Positions 27,979-36,150 of a stretch of DNA of 64,000 nucleotides are shown one piece after another. The DNA lies in NCBI RefSeq assembly GCF_900156265.1, contig NZ_FTNE01000016.1, forward strand, positions 1 through 64,000, written 5' to 3'. This DNA comes from Acidiphilium rubrum (GTDB lineage: Bacteria; Pseudomonadota; Alphaproteobacteria; Acetobacterales; Acetobacteraceae). A program made the translations under genes and the position numbers. The notes below the pieces were generated by a model. It did not search any database and was not told where the DNA came from. It saw only the letters and a list, made by a program, of their open reading frames with translations. Positions within the stretch are counted from its first letter, which is position 1, and each line of letters begins with the position of its first letter.

Positions 27979-28566
27979 TCACGCGTGGCCCGGGGCCAGG
28001 AGGGTGGCGATCTGGGTGGCGAAGTCGCCCCACACTGCGGACATGGCGGCGGCGATCTGGGTGGGCGTGGTGCCGTTGGTGGGCGAGCGCAGGTGGATGA
28101 GGCGGGTTTGGCGGTGTTGGCTGGTTTGGGGTTTGATCGAGACATCGGCGTCGAGGGTGATTTGGCCGGTAGCATCGGGGTCGAAGGTCAGGATGTTGAT
28201 TTCGATGATCAGGCTATCGGGCAGGTCGATGGCGCCGCCGCCGCCGATCACGGTGGCGTAGGGCAGGCGTTGGGCGAGGTTCTGGACCATGCTGATGCGC
28301 AGCAGGTCGGTGAGGGAGCCGGCCCATTGATTATCATCGAAGGTGGCGAAGCTGGTGCGGCTGCTGGGTTTGGGCAGGCCGCTCTGGTTCAGATAGGACG
28401 GGATGATGATCGGCCGCAGGGCGATATTGGCGTGCACCGTGCGATCGACGGCGCCTGGGGTTGGCGCGATGCGGTAATATTGCGTGACGACGGCGGTGCC
28501 GCACCCGGCCAGCGGGGCGCAGAGGGCGGCGGCGCCGGCGATCAGGGTGGTGCGGCGGGTTGCCAT
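27979..28566 (-). CDS. pqiC: PqiC-type outer-membrane lipoprotein
   Basis: 195 residues from the ATG at 28566; TTG 28569 is an alternative. A lipobox (PLAGC, Cys22) marks a lipoprotein. The body fits the ABC-transport auxiliary/PqiC family: YYRIAPTP, a LLRISMVQNLAQRLPYATV helix and LIIEINILTFDPDATGQITLDADVSI. In E. coli PqiC anchors the PqiB tube at the outer membrane. It is the third gene of the pqiABC operon, and the pqiB stop overlaps its start by one base. Confidence 0.85.
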   Translation of the reverse strand: MATRRTTLIAGAAALCAPLAGCGTAVVTQYYRIAPTPGAVDRTVHANIALRPIIIPSYLNQSGLPKPSSRTSFATFDDNQWAGSLTDLLRISMVQNLAQRLPYATVIGGGGAIDLPDSLIIEINILTFDPDATGQITLDADVSIKPQTSQHRQTRLIHLRSPTNGTTPTQIAAAMSAVWGDFATQIATLLAPGHA

Positions 28567-30143
28567 CAATGCTTGCTCCTTCCGAACAGGACCGCTTGCG
28601 GGTGCTGCGACAGGTAATTGGTCAATTGCTGGACCGATTGCAGGGTCTGGTTGCTCTGGCTGATCAGGCGTTCGAGGTTGATCTCGAAATCGGAATCCGG
28701 GCCATAGCTGCGGTTCAGCGATTTCAGCAGTTGATTGGTCGATTGCGCGGTCTGGGATACCGAGTTCAGGGTATGGTCGATCGGCGCGTGCTCCAGCGTA
28801 CGGTTAGCGGTGACGATCAGTTTGTTCATGTTATCGCCAATCTGCTGGATCGGCAGTTTGTCGAGCTTGGCTGAAACGCTGGCGAGCGATTGCATGATGG
28901 CGTCGAGCCCGCCGGGCTGGCTGGGCAGCACCATCACATGGTGCTCATGCGTGACCGAGGCGGGTTTGGCGTGCGGCACCATGGTGAAGGCAATGATCTT
29001 CTGGCCGGTGACGATATTGCCGGTCTCGATTTCGACGCGCATGCCCCGATCGACCAGTTTCTGGAATTCGGTGGTTTCGTTGATCGATTGCAGCGCCTGC
29101 GGATTCGGGAAAATCCGGCCGGGTTGCAGGCGCATTTCGACCTTGGCGCGGATGAGTGCGGAGTGCAGATCGACCACGAGTTTCAGCTTGGAGACCACGC
29201 CGACCTGGATGCCGAGAAACATCACCGGCGCCCCTTCGGTCAGGCCGCTGACCGAGGAGGTGAAGTATGAAACGACCGGCAATTGCGTCTGGTAGCCCGC
29301 GGTCTCCGCCGCTTCGTGGGTCGGGTAGAGCGGGAACACCGCTTCGGAGGGGCTGGGTTTGTCCTTGTCCGCGCGTGGCGGCAACGCAAAGGTGACGCCG
29401 CCGGTCACCAGCGCCTGGATGGACTGCACCTCGATATGAAACGCGCCGCCGATGATGCCGGCGGTGATACCGGACGAGTTCCAGAACAGGCTCTCCGGCT
29501 TGACCAGATTATCGAACGGGGCGCGCACGAAAATCCTGATTTTCGCCGGGCCGAGGCCGTTGCCCAGATCATAGCCGAGCACCTCGCCCACCTGAACGTC
29601 GCGGTAGAACACTGGCGAGCCGGTATTGAGTGATCCGATGTCCTTGGCGCGCAGCACGAAGGTGCGGCCGGCGACATCCGAGCGCACGCCGGGCGGTTGT
29701 TCGAGGCCGATGAAATAGGATTGCGGCTTGCCACCCGGTGCGCCGGGATCGACGCCGATGAACGCGCCGGACACCAGCGTATCGAGGCCGGAGGGGTCCT
29801 TGAACGAGAAATGCGGCCGCACCACCCAGAACCGCGCATGGCTGGTGAGGAATCGTGCGCCGACATTGTTCATCCGCACATGCGCGATGACGTGGCGGTT
29901 GTTGCGGCTGAGATCGATGGTCTCGAGCGTGCCCAGCGTCATCGCCTTGTATTTGACCTGGGTCTGCCCGGCGACCAGGCCTTGCGCGGTATCGAATTGC
30001 AGGGTCAGCAGCGGGCCTTGCTGGGCCAGTGTGCGGTAGCCGAGATAGGCCGCAATCCCGATCGCGATCAGCGGCACCAGCCAGACGAAGGAGAAGCGTT
30101 TGCGTTTCAGCCGAGCCGGCTTCGGGGCGGGCGTTTCGCTCAT
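28566..30143 (-). CDS. pqiB: Intermembrane lipid transport protein PqiB (MCE/MlaD domains)
   Basis: 525 residues. One N-terminal membrane helix (FVWLVPLIAIGIAAYLGY) is followed by three MCE domains: GPLLTLQFDTAQGLVAGQTQVKYKAMTLGTL, DIGSLNTGSPVFYRDVQVGEVLGY and VSGLTEGAPVMFLGIQVGVVSKL. A long C-terminal coiled coil (about 410-520) follows. MCE proteins of this type form hollow hexameric tubes that carry lipids between inner and outer membranes. Its ATG overlaps the pqiA stop (ATGA), so pqiA, pqiB and pqiC are translationally linked. Confidence 0.93.
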   Translation of the reverse strand: MSETPAPKPARLKRKRFSFVWLVPLIAIGIAAYLGYRTLAQQGPLLTLQFDTAQGLVAGQTQVKYKAMTLGTLETIDLSRNNRHVIAHVRMNNVGARFLTSHARFWVVRPHFSFKDPSGLDTLVSGAFIGVDPGAPGGKPQSYFIGLEQPPGVRSDVAGRTFVLRAKDIGSLNTGSPVFYRDVQVGEVLGYDLGNGLGPAKIRIFVRAPFDNLVKPESLFWNSSGITAGIIGGAFHIEVQSIQALVTGGVTFALPPRADKDKPSPSEAVFPLYPTHEAAETAGYQTQLPVVSYFTSSVSGLTEGAPVMFLGIQVGVVSKLKLVVDLHSALIRAKVEMRLQPGRIFPNPQALQSINETTEFQKLVDRGMRVEIETGNIVTGQKIIAFTMVPHAKPASVTHEHHVMVLPSQPGGLDAIMQSLASVSAKLDKLPIQQIGDNMNKLIVTANRTLEHAPIDHTLNSVSQTAQSTNQLLKSLNRSYGPDSDFEINLERLISQSNQTLQSVQQLTNYLSQHPQAVLFGRSKH

Positions 30144-31429
30144 GAGGGCTCCGCGATCAGCGTGGGGTCATGCGGGGTTTCGGGTGCGGCTTCGCGTGCG
30201 CCGTCCCACATCAGGCGCGGATCAAAGCTCTCGACCGCGACCATCGTGATCACCACGACACCGGCGAAGCAGGCCGCACCGGTCGAGGCCCGCACATTGG
30301 CGAACTGGCCGAACCGCACCAGTGCGACCAGGATCGAGACCATGAAGACATCGATCATCGACCAGCGGCCGATGAACGCGACAAAGCGATAGGTGCGTGT
30401 CAGGCCGAGCAGATGCCGCCCGCTCGGGCGCTGCGCCTCGATCAGCATGCAGGCCATCGACAGCAGCTTGACCAGCGGGATTGCGATGCTCGCGAGCAGC
30501 ACGAGCAGGCCGAGCGGCCAGACGCCGGCCGCGAACAATTCCACGATGCCGCCCATGATGGTGAAGGGCGTGGTGCGGGCGAGCTGGGTGATCAGCATCA
30601 CCGGATAGAGATTGGCCGGAATATAAAGCGCCATCGCCGCGATCACGAAGGCCCAGCTGCGGACGATGCTGTCGGGTTTGCGGTCGCGCAGCACCGTGTC
30701 GCACCGCGTGCACGCCATGCCAGGTTCGGCGCGGTTGATCAGGAAACAGCAATGGCACCCGATCAGATGGCCGCCGCGGTGATCGGCATCGAGCGGGCGT
30801 GGCGCGGGGCCGGTATCGAGCGCATCCCAGATCGCGCCGGTATCCAGCGAGCCATCGAGTGCGGCCATCGAGATCATCAGGCCGACCAGGGCGAACAGCG
30901 ACAGGTCAAGATGCACGGTCGCCATCGCGGTCAGGCGCGTGTAGGCGACCAGGAAGCCGAGCAGATAGACATCGACCATCGCCCACGGCCCGATCAGCGG
31001 ATACCAGCGGAAGATCGCCTTGAGAAAGCGGGTCGGTTGGTGCTCCAGACGGATGCCGAACAGGGTGAGCAGCACGATGCCGAGCTTGATTCCCGGGAAT
31101 ATAATGGTAACCGCCAGCACCAGGAACCCGACAAGATCGAACCCCTGCACTGTCAGTTGTAGCGGACCGGTCGCGATATCCGCGCGCTGCAACCGGCCAA
31201 AGATCGAAATCTGTACGAACGGGCCGGCCAGCGCGAGCAGATAGAACAAGCCGGCGGCAAGCGCCCAGCCGCGCGGGATGCGCATGTCGGGGTGCCAGAT
31301 CCGCCCAAGACTGCTGGTGCATTGCGGGCAACTGGCCGCGACGCCGCGCACATTGTGAGGCACCGTCGAGATCAAGCCACATAACGGGCAGTCGCGCAGA
31401 GCGACGGAATGCGCGCCGTCACCCGTCAA
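30140..31429 (-). CDS. pqiA: Paraquat-inducible protein A, inner-membrane partner
   Basis: 429 residues. Two tandem PqiA domains are visible, each starting with a zinc-ribbon-like Cys pair set: CPLCGLI...CPQC near the N-terminus and CHCCFLI...CTRCD in the middle. Each has about four membrane helices (for example LAAGLFYLLALAGPFVQI and VIAAMALYIPANLYPVMLI). It should sit in the inner membrane and feed or receive lipids from PqiB. It is the first gene of the operon. Upstream, 31430-31550 likely holds the promoter, but no clear boxes were found. Confidence 0.92.
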   Translation of the reverse strand: MTGDGAHSVALRDCPLCGLISTVPHNVRGVAASCPQCTSSLGRIWHPDMRIPRGWALAAGLFYLLALAGPFVQISIFGRLQRADIATGPLQLTVQGFDLVGFLVLAVTIIFPGIKLGIVLLTLFGIRLEHQPTRFLKAIFRWYPLIGPWAMVDVYLLGFLVAYTRLTAMATVHLDLSLFALVGLMISMAALDGSLDTGAIWDALDTGPAPRPLDADHRGGHLIGCHCCFLINRAEPGMACTRCDTVLRDRKPDSIVRSWAFVIAAMALYIPANLYPVMLITQLARTTPFTIMGGIVELFAAGVWPLGLLVLLASIAIPLVKLLSMACMLIEAQRPSGRHLLGLTRTYRFVAFIGRWSMIDVFMVSILVALVRFGQFANVRASTGAACFAGVVVITMVAVESFDPRLMWDGAREAAPETPHDPTLIAEPS

Positions 31430-31550
31430 GCGCGGCAGGCTCCGATCCGATGATCCGGGCAGAGTGGCGCGAGGCGGGTTCGGCGTCCGTCATGACGGTT
31501 ATAGTGGGGATGCGAGGCAACCGGCGCAATGTGGGGATACACTAGGTAAA

Positions 31551-31685
31551 GGAAGGTCTTCTTTTTTGAAAAAAAGAAGCGAAAAACTTTCCGACCCTGG
31601 GGCACGGGCGCTGAAACCGGCATGGACCCAAATTAACAAAGTTTTTTTTGCTTCTTTTTTGTTCACAAAAAAGAAGACCTTCCCT
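31551..31685 (-). repeat. AT-rich double-hairpin element, full copy (reverse)
   Basis: Same architecture as the copy at 443-578 but inverted. The CTTCTTTTTTG/CAAAAAAGAAG hairpin is on the right (31651-31676, loop TTCA), and the core with the paired GGGC/GCCC blocks lies between the arms. It occupies the space between the pqiA start and the dehydratase 3' end. The rest of the 31430-31732 gap holds nothing I can identify. Confidence 0.9.
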
Positions 31686-31732
31686 TCCCTTCCTTTTTTG
31701 CCGTTACAGCCCGCCGCCGAAAAACCCAAGCC

Positions 31733-33514
31733 TCAATGATTATCGCGCGGCACGCCGAACCGCTCCGCGATCCGCTGATAGCCGACCGCGTGTTCCATCA
31801 CCGCACCGGTTTCCAACTGGCCGGTGAAGCGGCGGTGGATTTCCTGCCAGGGGGTCTGGTTGAGCAGTTCCGGCAGTTCCATCGCCTCGCGGCGCCGGGT
31901 CAGTTCGGCTTCGTCGATCAGGATATTGGCGGTGCGGGTCTTGAGATCGACCCGGATGCGATCGCCGGTTTTCAGCAGCAGCAGGCCGCCGCCGACCGCC
32001 GATTCGGGTGATGCGTTCAGGATCGAGGGGCTGCCCGAGGTGCCGCTTTGCCGCCCGTCGCCGATGCAGGGCAGCTGGTTGACGCCTTGTTTCACCAGCG
32101 CATCCGGCGGCAGCATGTTCACCACCTCGGCCGAGCCGGGATAGCCGATCGGGCCGCAGTTGCGGATCACCAGGATGCAATCGGCATCGATGCCGAGCGA
32201 GGCGTCGTTGATCCGGTCGTGATAATCCTCCGGCCCTTCGAACACGATGGCGCGGCCCTCGAACGCATCGTGATCGCCCGGCTTGCGCATGAAGCGGTCG
32301 CGGAACTCGGGCGAGATCACCGAGGTTTTCATAATCGCGCTGTGGAACAGATTGCCGGTGAGCACGGCGAACCCGGCGTGTTCGTGCAGCGGGGTTGCGT
32401 AATCGGTGATCATTTCGGCATCGATGCTGCGCTTGCCGCGGTTTTCCTCACCCATGGTGCGGCCGGACACGGTCAGCGCCCCTTCGCGGATCTTGCCGTG
32501 GCGCATCAGCTCGCCGATCACGGCGGGCAGGCCGCCGGCGCGGTGGAACCGCTCGCCGAGATATTTGCCGGCCGGCATCATGTTGACCAGCAGCGGGATT
32601 TCGTAGCCGATTTTGTCCCAATCCGCGATGTCGAGTTCGACGCCGATATGCCGCGCGATCGCGATCACATGCGGCGGGCAATTGGTCGAAGCACCGATCG
32701 CCGAGGCGCAGACGATGGCGTTTTCGAACGCCTCGCGCGTCAGGATGCGCGACGGGCGCAAATCTTCATGCACCATGTCGACGATGCGCTTGCCGGTCTC
32801 GTAGGCGATCTGCGCGCGCTCGCGGTACGGGCCGGGGATCGCGGCGCAGCCGGGCAGCGACATCCCCAGCGCTTCGGCCATCGCGTTCATCGAGCTGGCG
32901 GTGCCCATGGTGTTGCAATGGCCCACGCTGGGCGCCGAGCCGGCCACCATGTCGATAAATTTGTTGTAGGCGATTTCACCGGCGGCGAGGCGGCGGCGGG
33001 CTTCCCACACCACGGTGCCGGAACCGACCAATTCGCCCTCGAACCAGCCATCGAGCATCGGCCCACCGGACAGCACGATGGCGGGGATATCGACGGTGGC
33101 GGCCCCCATGATCATCGCCGGGGTCGTTTTATCGCAGCCGGTGGTGAGCACCACGCCGTCGAGCGGGTAGCCGAACAGCACTTCGACCAGCCCGAGATAG
33201 GTCAGGTTGCGGTCGAGCGCCGCGGTCGGGCGCTTGCCGGTTTCCTGGATCGGGTGGACCGGAAACTCGATCGGCACGCCGCCGGCGGCGCGAATGCCAT
33301 CGGCCACCCGCTTGGCGAGTTCGATATGATGGCGGTTGCATGGCGACAGATCGCTGCCGGTCTGGGCGATGCCGATGATCGGCTTGCCGGATTGCAATTC
33401 CTCACGGGTCAGCCCGTAATTCAGGTAGCGCTCCAAATAGAGCGCGGTCATGCCGGGATTGCCGGGATTGTCGAACCATTGGGCCGAACGCAGCTTGGTC
33501 GGGGTATTGCTCAT
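31733..33514 (-). CDS. IlvD/Edd family sugar-acid dehydratase (xylonate/arabonate type)
   Basis: 593 residues. An iron-sulfur dehydratase that removes water from an aldonate to give a 2-keto-3-deoxy acid. Landmarks: [13 protein letters not shown] near the start, the Fe-S cysteines in [17 protein letters not shown] and [13 protein letters not shown], the Mg-binding region, and [21 protein letters not shown]. Overall it resembles Caulobacter-type D-xylonate dehydratase (XylD) and L-arabonate dehydratases more than IlvD or Edd. The exact aldonate is not deducible. The adjacent SDR and gluconolactonase-like genes suggest a non-phosphorylative sugar oxidation route. The gene follows the SDR gene by 11 bases on the same strand. 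Confidence 0.88.
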   Translation of the reverse strand: MSNTPTKLRSAQWFDNPGNPGMTALYLERYLNYGLTREELQSGKPIIGIAQTGSDLSPCNRHHIELAKRVADGIRAAGGVPIEFPVHPIQETGKRPTAALDRNLTYLGLVEVLFGYPLDGVVLTTGCDKTTPAMIMGAATVDIPAIVLSGGPMLDGWFEGELVGSGTVVWEARRRLAAGEIAYNKFIDMVAGSAPSVGHCNTMGTASSMNAMAEALGMSLPGCAAIPGPYRERAQIAYETGKRIVDMVHEDLRPSRILTREAFENAIVCASAIGASTNCPPHVIAIARHIGVELDIADWDKIGYEIPLLVNMMPAGKYLGERFHRAGGLPAVIGELMRHGKIREGALTVSGRTMGEENRGKRSIDAEMITDYATPLHEHAGFAVLTGNLFHSAIMKTSVISPEFRDRFMRKPGDHDAFEGRAIVFEGPEDYHDRINDASLGIDADCILVIRNCGPIGYPGSAEVVNMLPPDALVKQGVNQLPCIGDGRQSGTSGSPSILNASPESAVGGGLLLLKTGDRIRVDLKTRTANILIDEAELTRRREAMELPELLNQTPWQEIHRRFTGQLETGAVMEHAVGYQRIAERFGVPRDNH

Positions 33515-33525
33515 CGGGGTTACTT

Positions 33526-34272
33526 TCAGTTCGACCAGCCGCCGTCGATCACATGAGCGACGCCGGTGGTGAAGCGGGATTCATCGGAGGCGAGATACAA
33601 GGCGAGCATCGCCATTTCATCGGGCGTGCCGAGCCTGCCCATCGGCTGGCGGCCGACGAACTCCGCCTCGATCGTCGCGGTATCGGTGTTGCGGGAAGCG
33701 GCCAGGGCGGCAATGCGGCCGCGCAGCGACGGGCTTTCCACCGTGCCGGGGCAGATCGCGTTGCAGCGCACGCCTTTGGTGACGTAGTCGGCCGCGACCG
33801 ATTTGGTCAGCCCGACCACGGCGGCCTTCGACGCGCCATAGGCGAAGCGGTTGACCGTGCCCTTGATCGACCCGACCGTGGAGGCGATGTTGATGATCGA
33901 GCCGCCACGCTGTTCCAGCATGCCCGGCAGAAACGCCCGAATCGTGTGAAACATCGATGTCACATTGAGATCGAACGAGAATTGCCAATCCTTGTCGGCA
34001 CAATCGAGCACCGAGCCATGCGCGACATAGCCGGCGGCGTTGACCAGAATATCGACCGCGCCGACCGATTGCGCCATTGCCGCGATCGCGGCGGCATCGG
34101 TCACGTCGAGCGCCATCGCCCCCTCGATCCCGGCGAGCAGGCTGGCATCGCGGTCGGTCGCGATCACCATGGCCCCCTCGCGCATCAAGGTTTCAGCAAT
34201 CGCGCGGCCGATTCCCTGCCCCGCGGCCGTGACGAAAGCGGTCTTGCCGGCAACGCGTCCTGTGTTCGACAT
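33526..34272 (-). CDS. Short-chain dehydrogenase, BDH2/2-keto-3-deoxy-L-fuconate dehydrogenase-like
   Basis: 248 residues. A classical SDR: cofactor motif [18 protein letters not shown], the catalytic Ser in INIASTVGS and YGASK, and the C-terminal IDGGWSN. The segments [27 protein letters not shown] and [15 protein letters not shown] resemble the BDH2/L-KDF 4-dehydrogenase branch. Such enzymes oxidise 2-keto-3-deoxy sugar acids in fucose/rhamnose-type pathways or hydroxy acids. Placed upstream of the dehydratase, it may act on its product or on the initial sugar. The substrate is inferred only. Confidence 0.85.
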   Translation of the reverse strand: MSNTGRVAGKTAFVTAAGQGIGRAIAETLMREGAMVIATDRDASLLAGIEGAMALDVTDAAAIAAMAQSVGAVDILVNAAGYVAHGSVLDCADKDWQFSFDLNVTSMFHTIRAFLPGMLEQRGGSIINIASTVGSIKGTVNRFAYGASKAAVVGLTKSVAADYVTKGVRCNAICPGTVESPSLRGRIAALAASRNTDTATIEAEFVGRQPMGRLGTPDEMAMLALYLASDESRFTTGVAHVIDGGWSN

Positions 34273-34419
34273 CGTCGTTCCTCATCATCATCTTGTTGCT
34301 TGCCAGCAGGGCCGACTGGACCGAAACTGGTGCGGTTGATAGATGACGATTACCAATAACCAACACACACCGCAAGCAGACCAACGCGCGCAGAAAGCAA
34401 GAGGGGGGGGACACCGACA

Positions 34420-35334
34420 ATGACCGAAGGTTACCATATCTATGATCCGCGGATGCGGCCGATGCTGCTGATGAACGCGGCGGTCGAACGGATCGCGACC
34501 GGGTTTCGCTGGGCGGAAGGCCCGGTCTGGTTCGGCGATGCGAATTGCCTGCTGTGGTCCGACATTCCGAACGACCGGATCATGCGCTGGTGGCCGACCG
34601 GGGAGATGGATGTCTATCGCGCCCCTGCCCGCTTCACCAACGGCCACACCCGCGACCGGCAGGGCCGGCTGATCAGCTGCGAACACGGCGGGCGCTGCAT
34701 CAGCCGCACCGAATACGACGGCCGCGTGACCGTGCTGGTCGACCGGTTCGAGAACAAGAAGCTGAACTCACCCAATGATGTGGTGGTGAAATCGGACGGC
34801 TCGATCTGGTTCACCGACCCCGATTACGGCATCATGTCCGATTACGAGGGGCACCGCGCGGAGAGCGAAATCGGCGCCTGCCGCGTCTACCGGTTCGACC
34901 CGGCGAGCAACACGCTCGCGGTGGTCGCCGATGATTACGAACGGCCGAACGGCATTGCCTTCAGCCCGGACGAGCGGTTCCTGTACGTGGCGGATACCGG
35001 CTTCACCCATCGCGAGGGCGGCCCGCATCACATCAGGGTGCACGAGGTGATCGATGGGGTGCGCCTCGGCGCGGGCCGGGTGTTCACCGTGATCGAACCC
35101 GGCTTCGCGGATGGGTTCCGGCTCGATGAGCACGGTAACATCTGGACCAGTTGCGGTTCGGGCAATGCGGTCGCCGCCTTCGCGCCGGATGCCACGCCGC
35201 TCGGCAAGATCGACATCCCCGAAATGGTGAGCAACCTCTGTTTCGGCGGCCCGAAGCGCAACCGGCTGTTCATCACCGCGACGACATCGGTCTATTCGCT
35301 CTACCTCGGCGTGCGCGGGCATCCTATTTCATAG
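34420..35334 (+). CDS. SMP-30/gluconolactonase-like lactonase
   Basis: 304 residues. A six-bladed propeller of the SMP-30/LRE family. The metal ligands are expected in WAEGPVW (Glu), NSPNDVVV (Asn) and the YVADTG (Asp) segments. Other landmarks are LLWSDIPNDRIMRW and DGSIWFTDPDYGI. The family hydrolyses sugar lactones to aldonates, the step before the dehydratase encoded on the opposite strand. It is divergent from the SDR gene across 147 bases. An eight-G run (34403-34410) sits where a ribosome site would be, nine bases before the ATG. Confidence 0.88.
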   Translation: MTEGYHIYDPRMRPMLLMNAAVERIATGFRWAEGPVWFGDANCLLWSDIPNDRIMRWWPTGEMDVYRAPARFTNGHTRDRQGRLISCEHGGRCISRTEYDGRVTVLVDRFENKKLNSPNDVVVKSDGSIWFTDPDYGIMSDYEGHRAESEIGACRVYRFDPASNTLAVVADDYERPNGIAFSPDERFLYVADTGFTHREGGPHHIRVHEVIDGVRLGAGRVFTVIEPGFADGFRLDEHGNIWTSCGSGNAVAAFAPDATPLGKIDIPEMVSNLCFGGPKRNRLFITATTSVYSLYLGVRGHPIS

Positions 35335-35336
35335 CG

Positions 35337-35939
35337 ATGAACCGCAACACCGCCCTTCTCGTGATCGATGTGCAGCGCGATTTCTGCGCCGGCGGCGCGC
35401 TCGCCGTACCGGATGGCGATGCGGTGGTGCCGGTGATCAACGCGCTGGCCCAGCACTATCAAACCGTGGTGATCACGCAGGACTGGCATCCGCCGCAGCA
35501 CGTCTCGTTCGCCAGCACGCATCCCGGGCGGGCACCGTTCGAGACCATCACGCTCGACTACGGAACCCAAATGCTGTGGCCGGATCATTGCGTGATGGCC
35601 AGCGCGGGGGCAGCACTGCACCCCGATCTCGCGATCCCGCACGCAGCACTGATCCTGCGCAAAGGGTCGAACCGGGGCATCGATTCGTATTCGGCGTTTC
35701 TCGAAGCCGACCGGACCAGCCGCACCGGGCTCGATGGCTATCTGGCCGCGCGCGGCATCACCGCCGTCGATCTGTGCGGGCTTGCGACCGATTATTGCGT
35801 GTCCTGGTCGGCGCAGGACGCGCGGCACTTCGGGTTCGCGGCACGGGTGATCGAGCCAGCGTGCCGGGCGATCGACGTCGATGGATCGCTGGCGGCGGCG
35901 TGGGCGGCGATGGGGGGTGCGGGTGTTGTGCGGGGTTGA
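35337..35939 (+). CDS. pncA: Nicotinamidase
   Basis: 200 residues. Deamidates nicotinamide to nicotinate in NAD salvage. An isochorismatase-like hydrolase: Asp in LLVIDVQRDFCAGGALAV, metal-binding TQDWHPPQHVSFAS (Asp-x-His and a later His), the KGSNRGIDSYSAF substrate loop with Lys, and the catalytic Cys in GLATDYCVSWSAQDA. The start lies two bases after the preceding stop, so it is co-transcribed with the SMP-30 gene. That links it to the sugar cluster by position, perhaps through NAD demand, but no functional link is shown. Confidence 0.95.
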   Translation: MNRNTALLVIDVQRDFCAGGALAVPDGDAVVPVINALAQHYQTVVITQDWHPPQHVSFASTHPGRAPFETITLDYGTQMLWPDHCVMASAGAALHPDLAIPHAALILRKGSNRGIDSYSAFLEADRTSRTGLDGYLAARGITAVDLCGLATDYCVSWSAQDARHFGFAARVIEPACRAIDVDGSLAAAWAAMGGAGVVRG

Positions 35940-35944
35940 GAGAA

Positions 35945-36073
35945 GGGAAGGCTTCTTTTTTGAAAAAAAGAAGCAAAAAACTTTCTGACTCTGGGGCACG
36001 GGCGCTGAAACCGGCACGGGCGCAAATTAACAAAGTTTTTTTTGCTTCTTTTTTGTTCACAAAAAGGAAGACC
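35945..36073 (-). repeat. AT-rich double-hairpin element, full copy (reverse)
   Basis: Starts six bases past the pncA stop. It has the left CTTCTTTTTT hairpin, the core GGGGCACGGGCGCTGAAACC, the inner arms and the right hairpin CTTCTTTTTTG/CAAAAAGGAAG, with one mismatch in the last stem (GGAAG instead of AGAAG). Inverted relative to the copy at 443-578. Confidence 0.9.
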
Positions 36074-36150
36074 CTTACCTCCCTCCCCGTTTTCCGCACT
36101 TCCGAGCCCGGGGGTCGCACAGAGCCGCCCGGTCTGATACCAGCGCGCGC

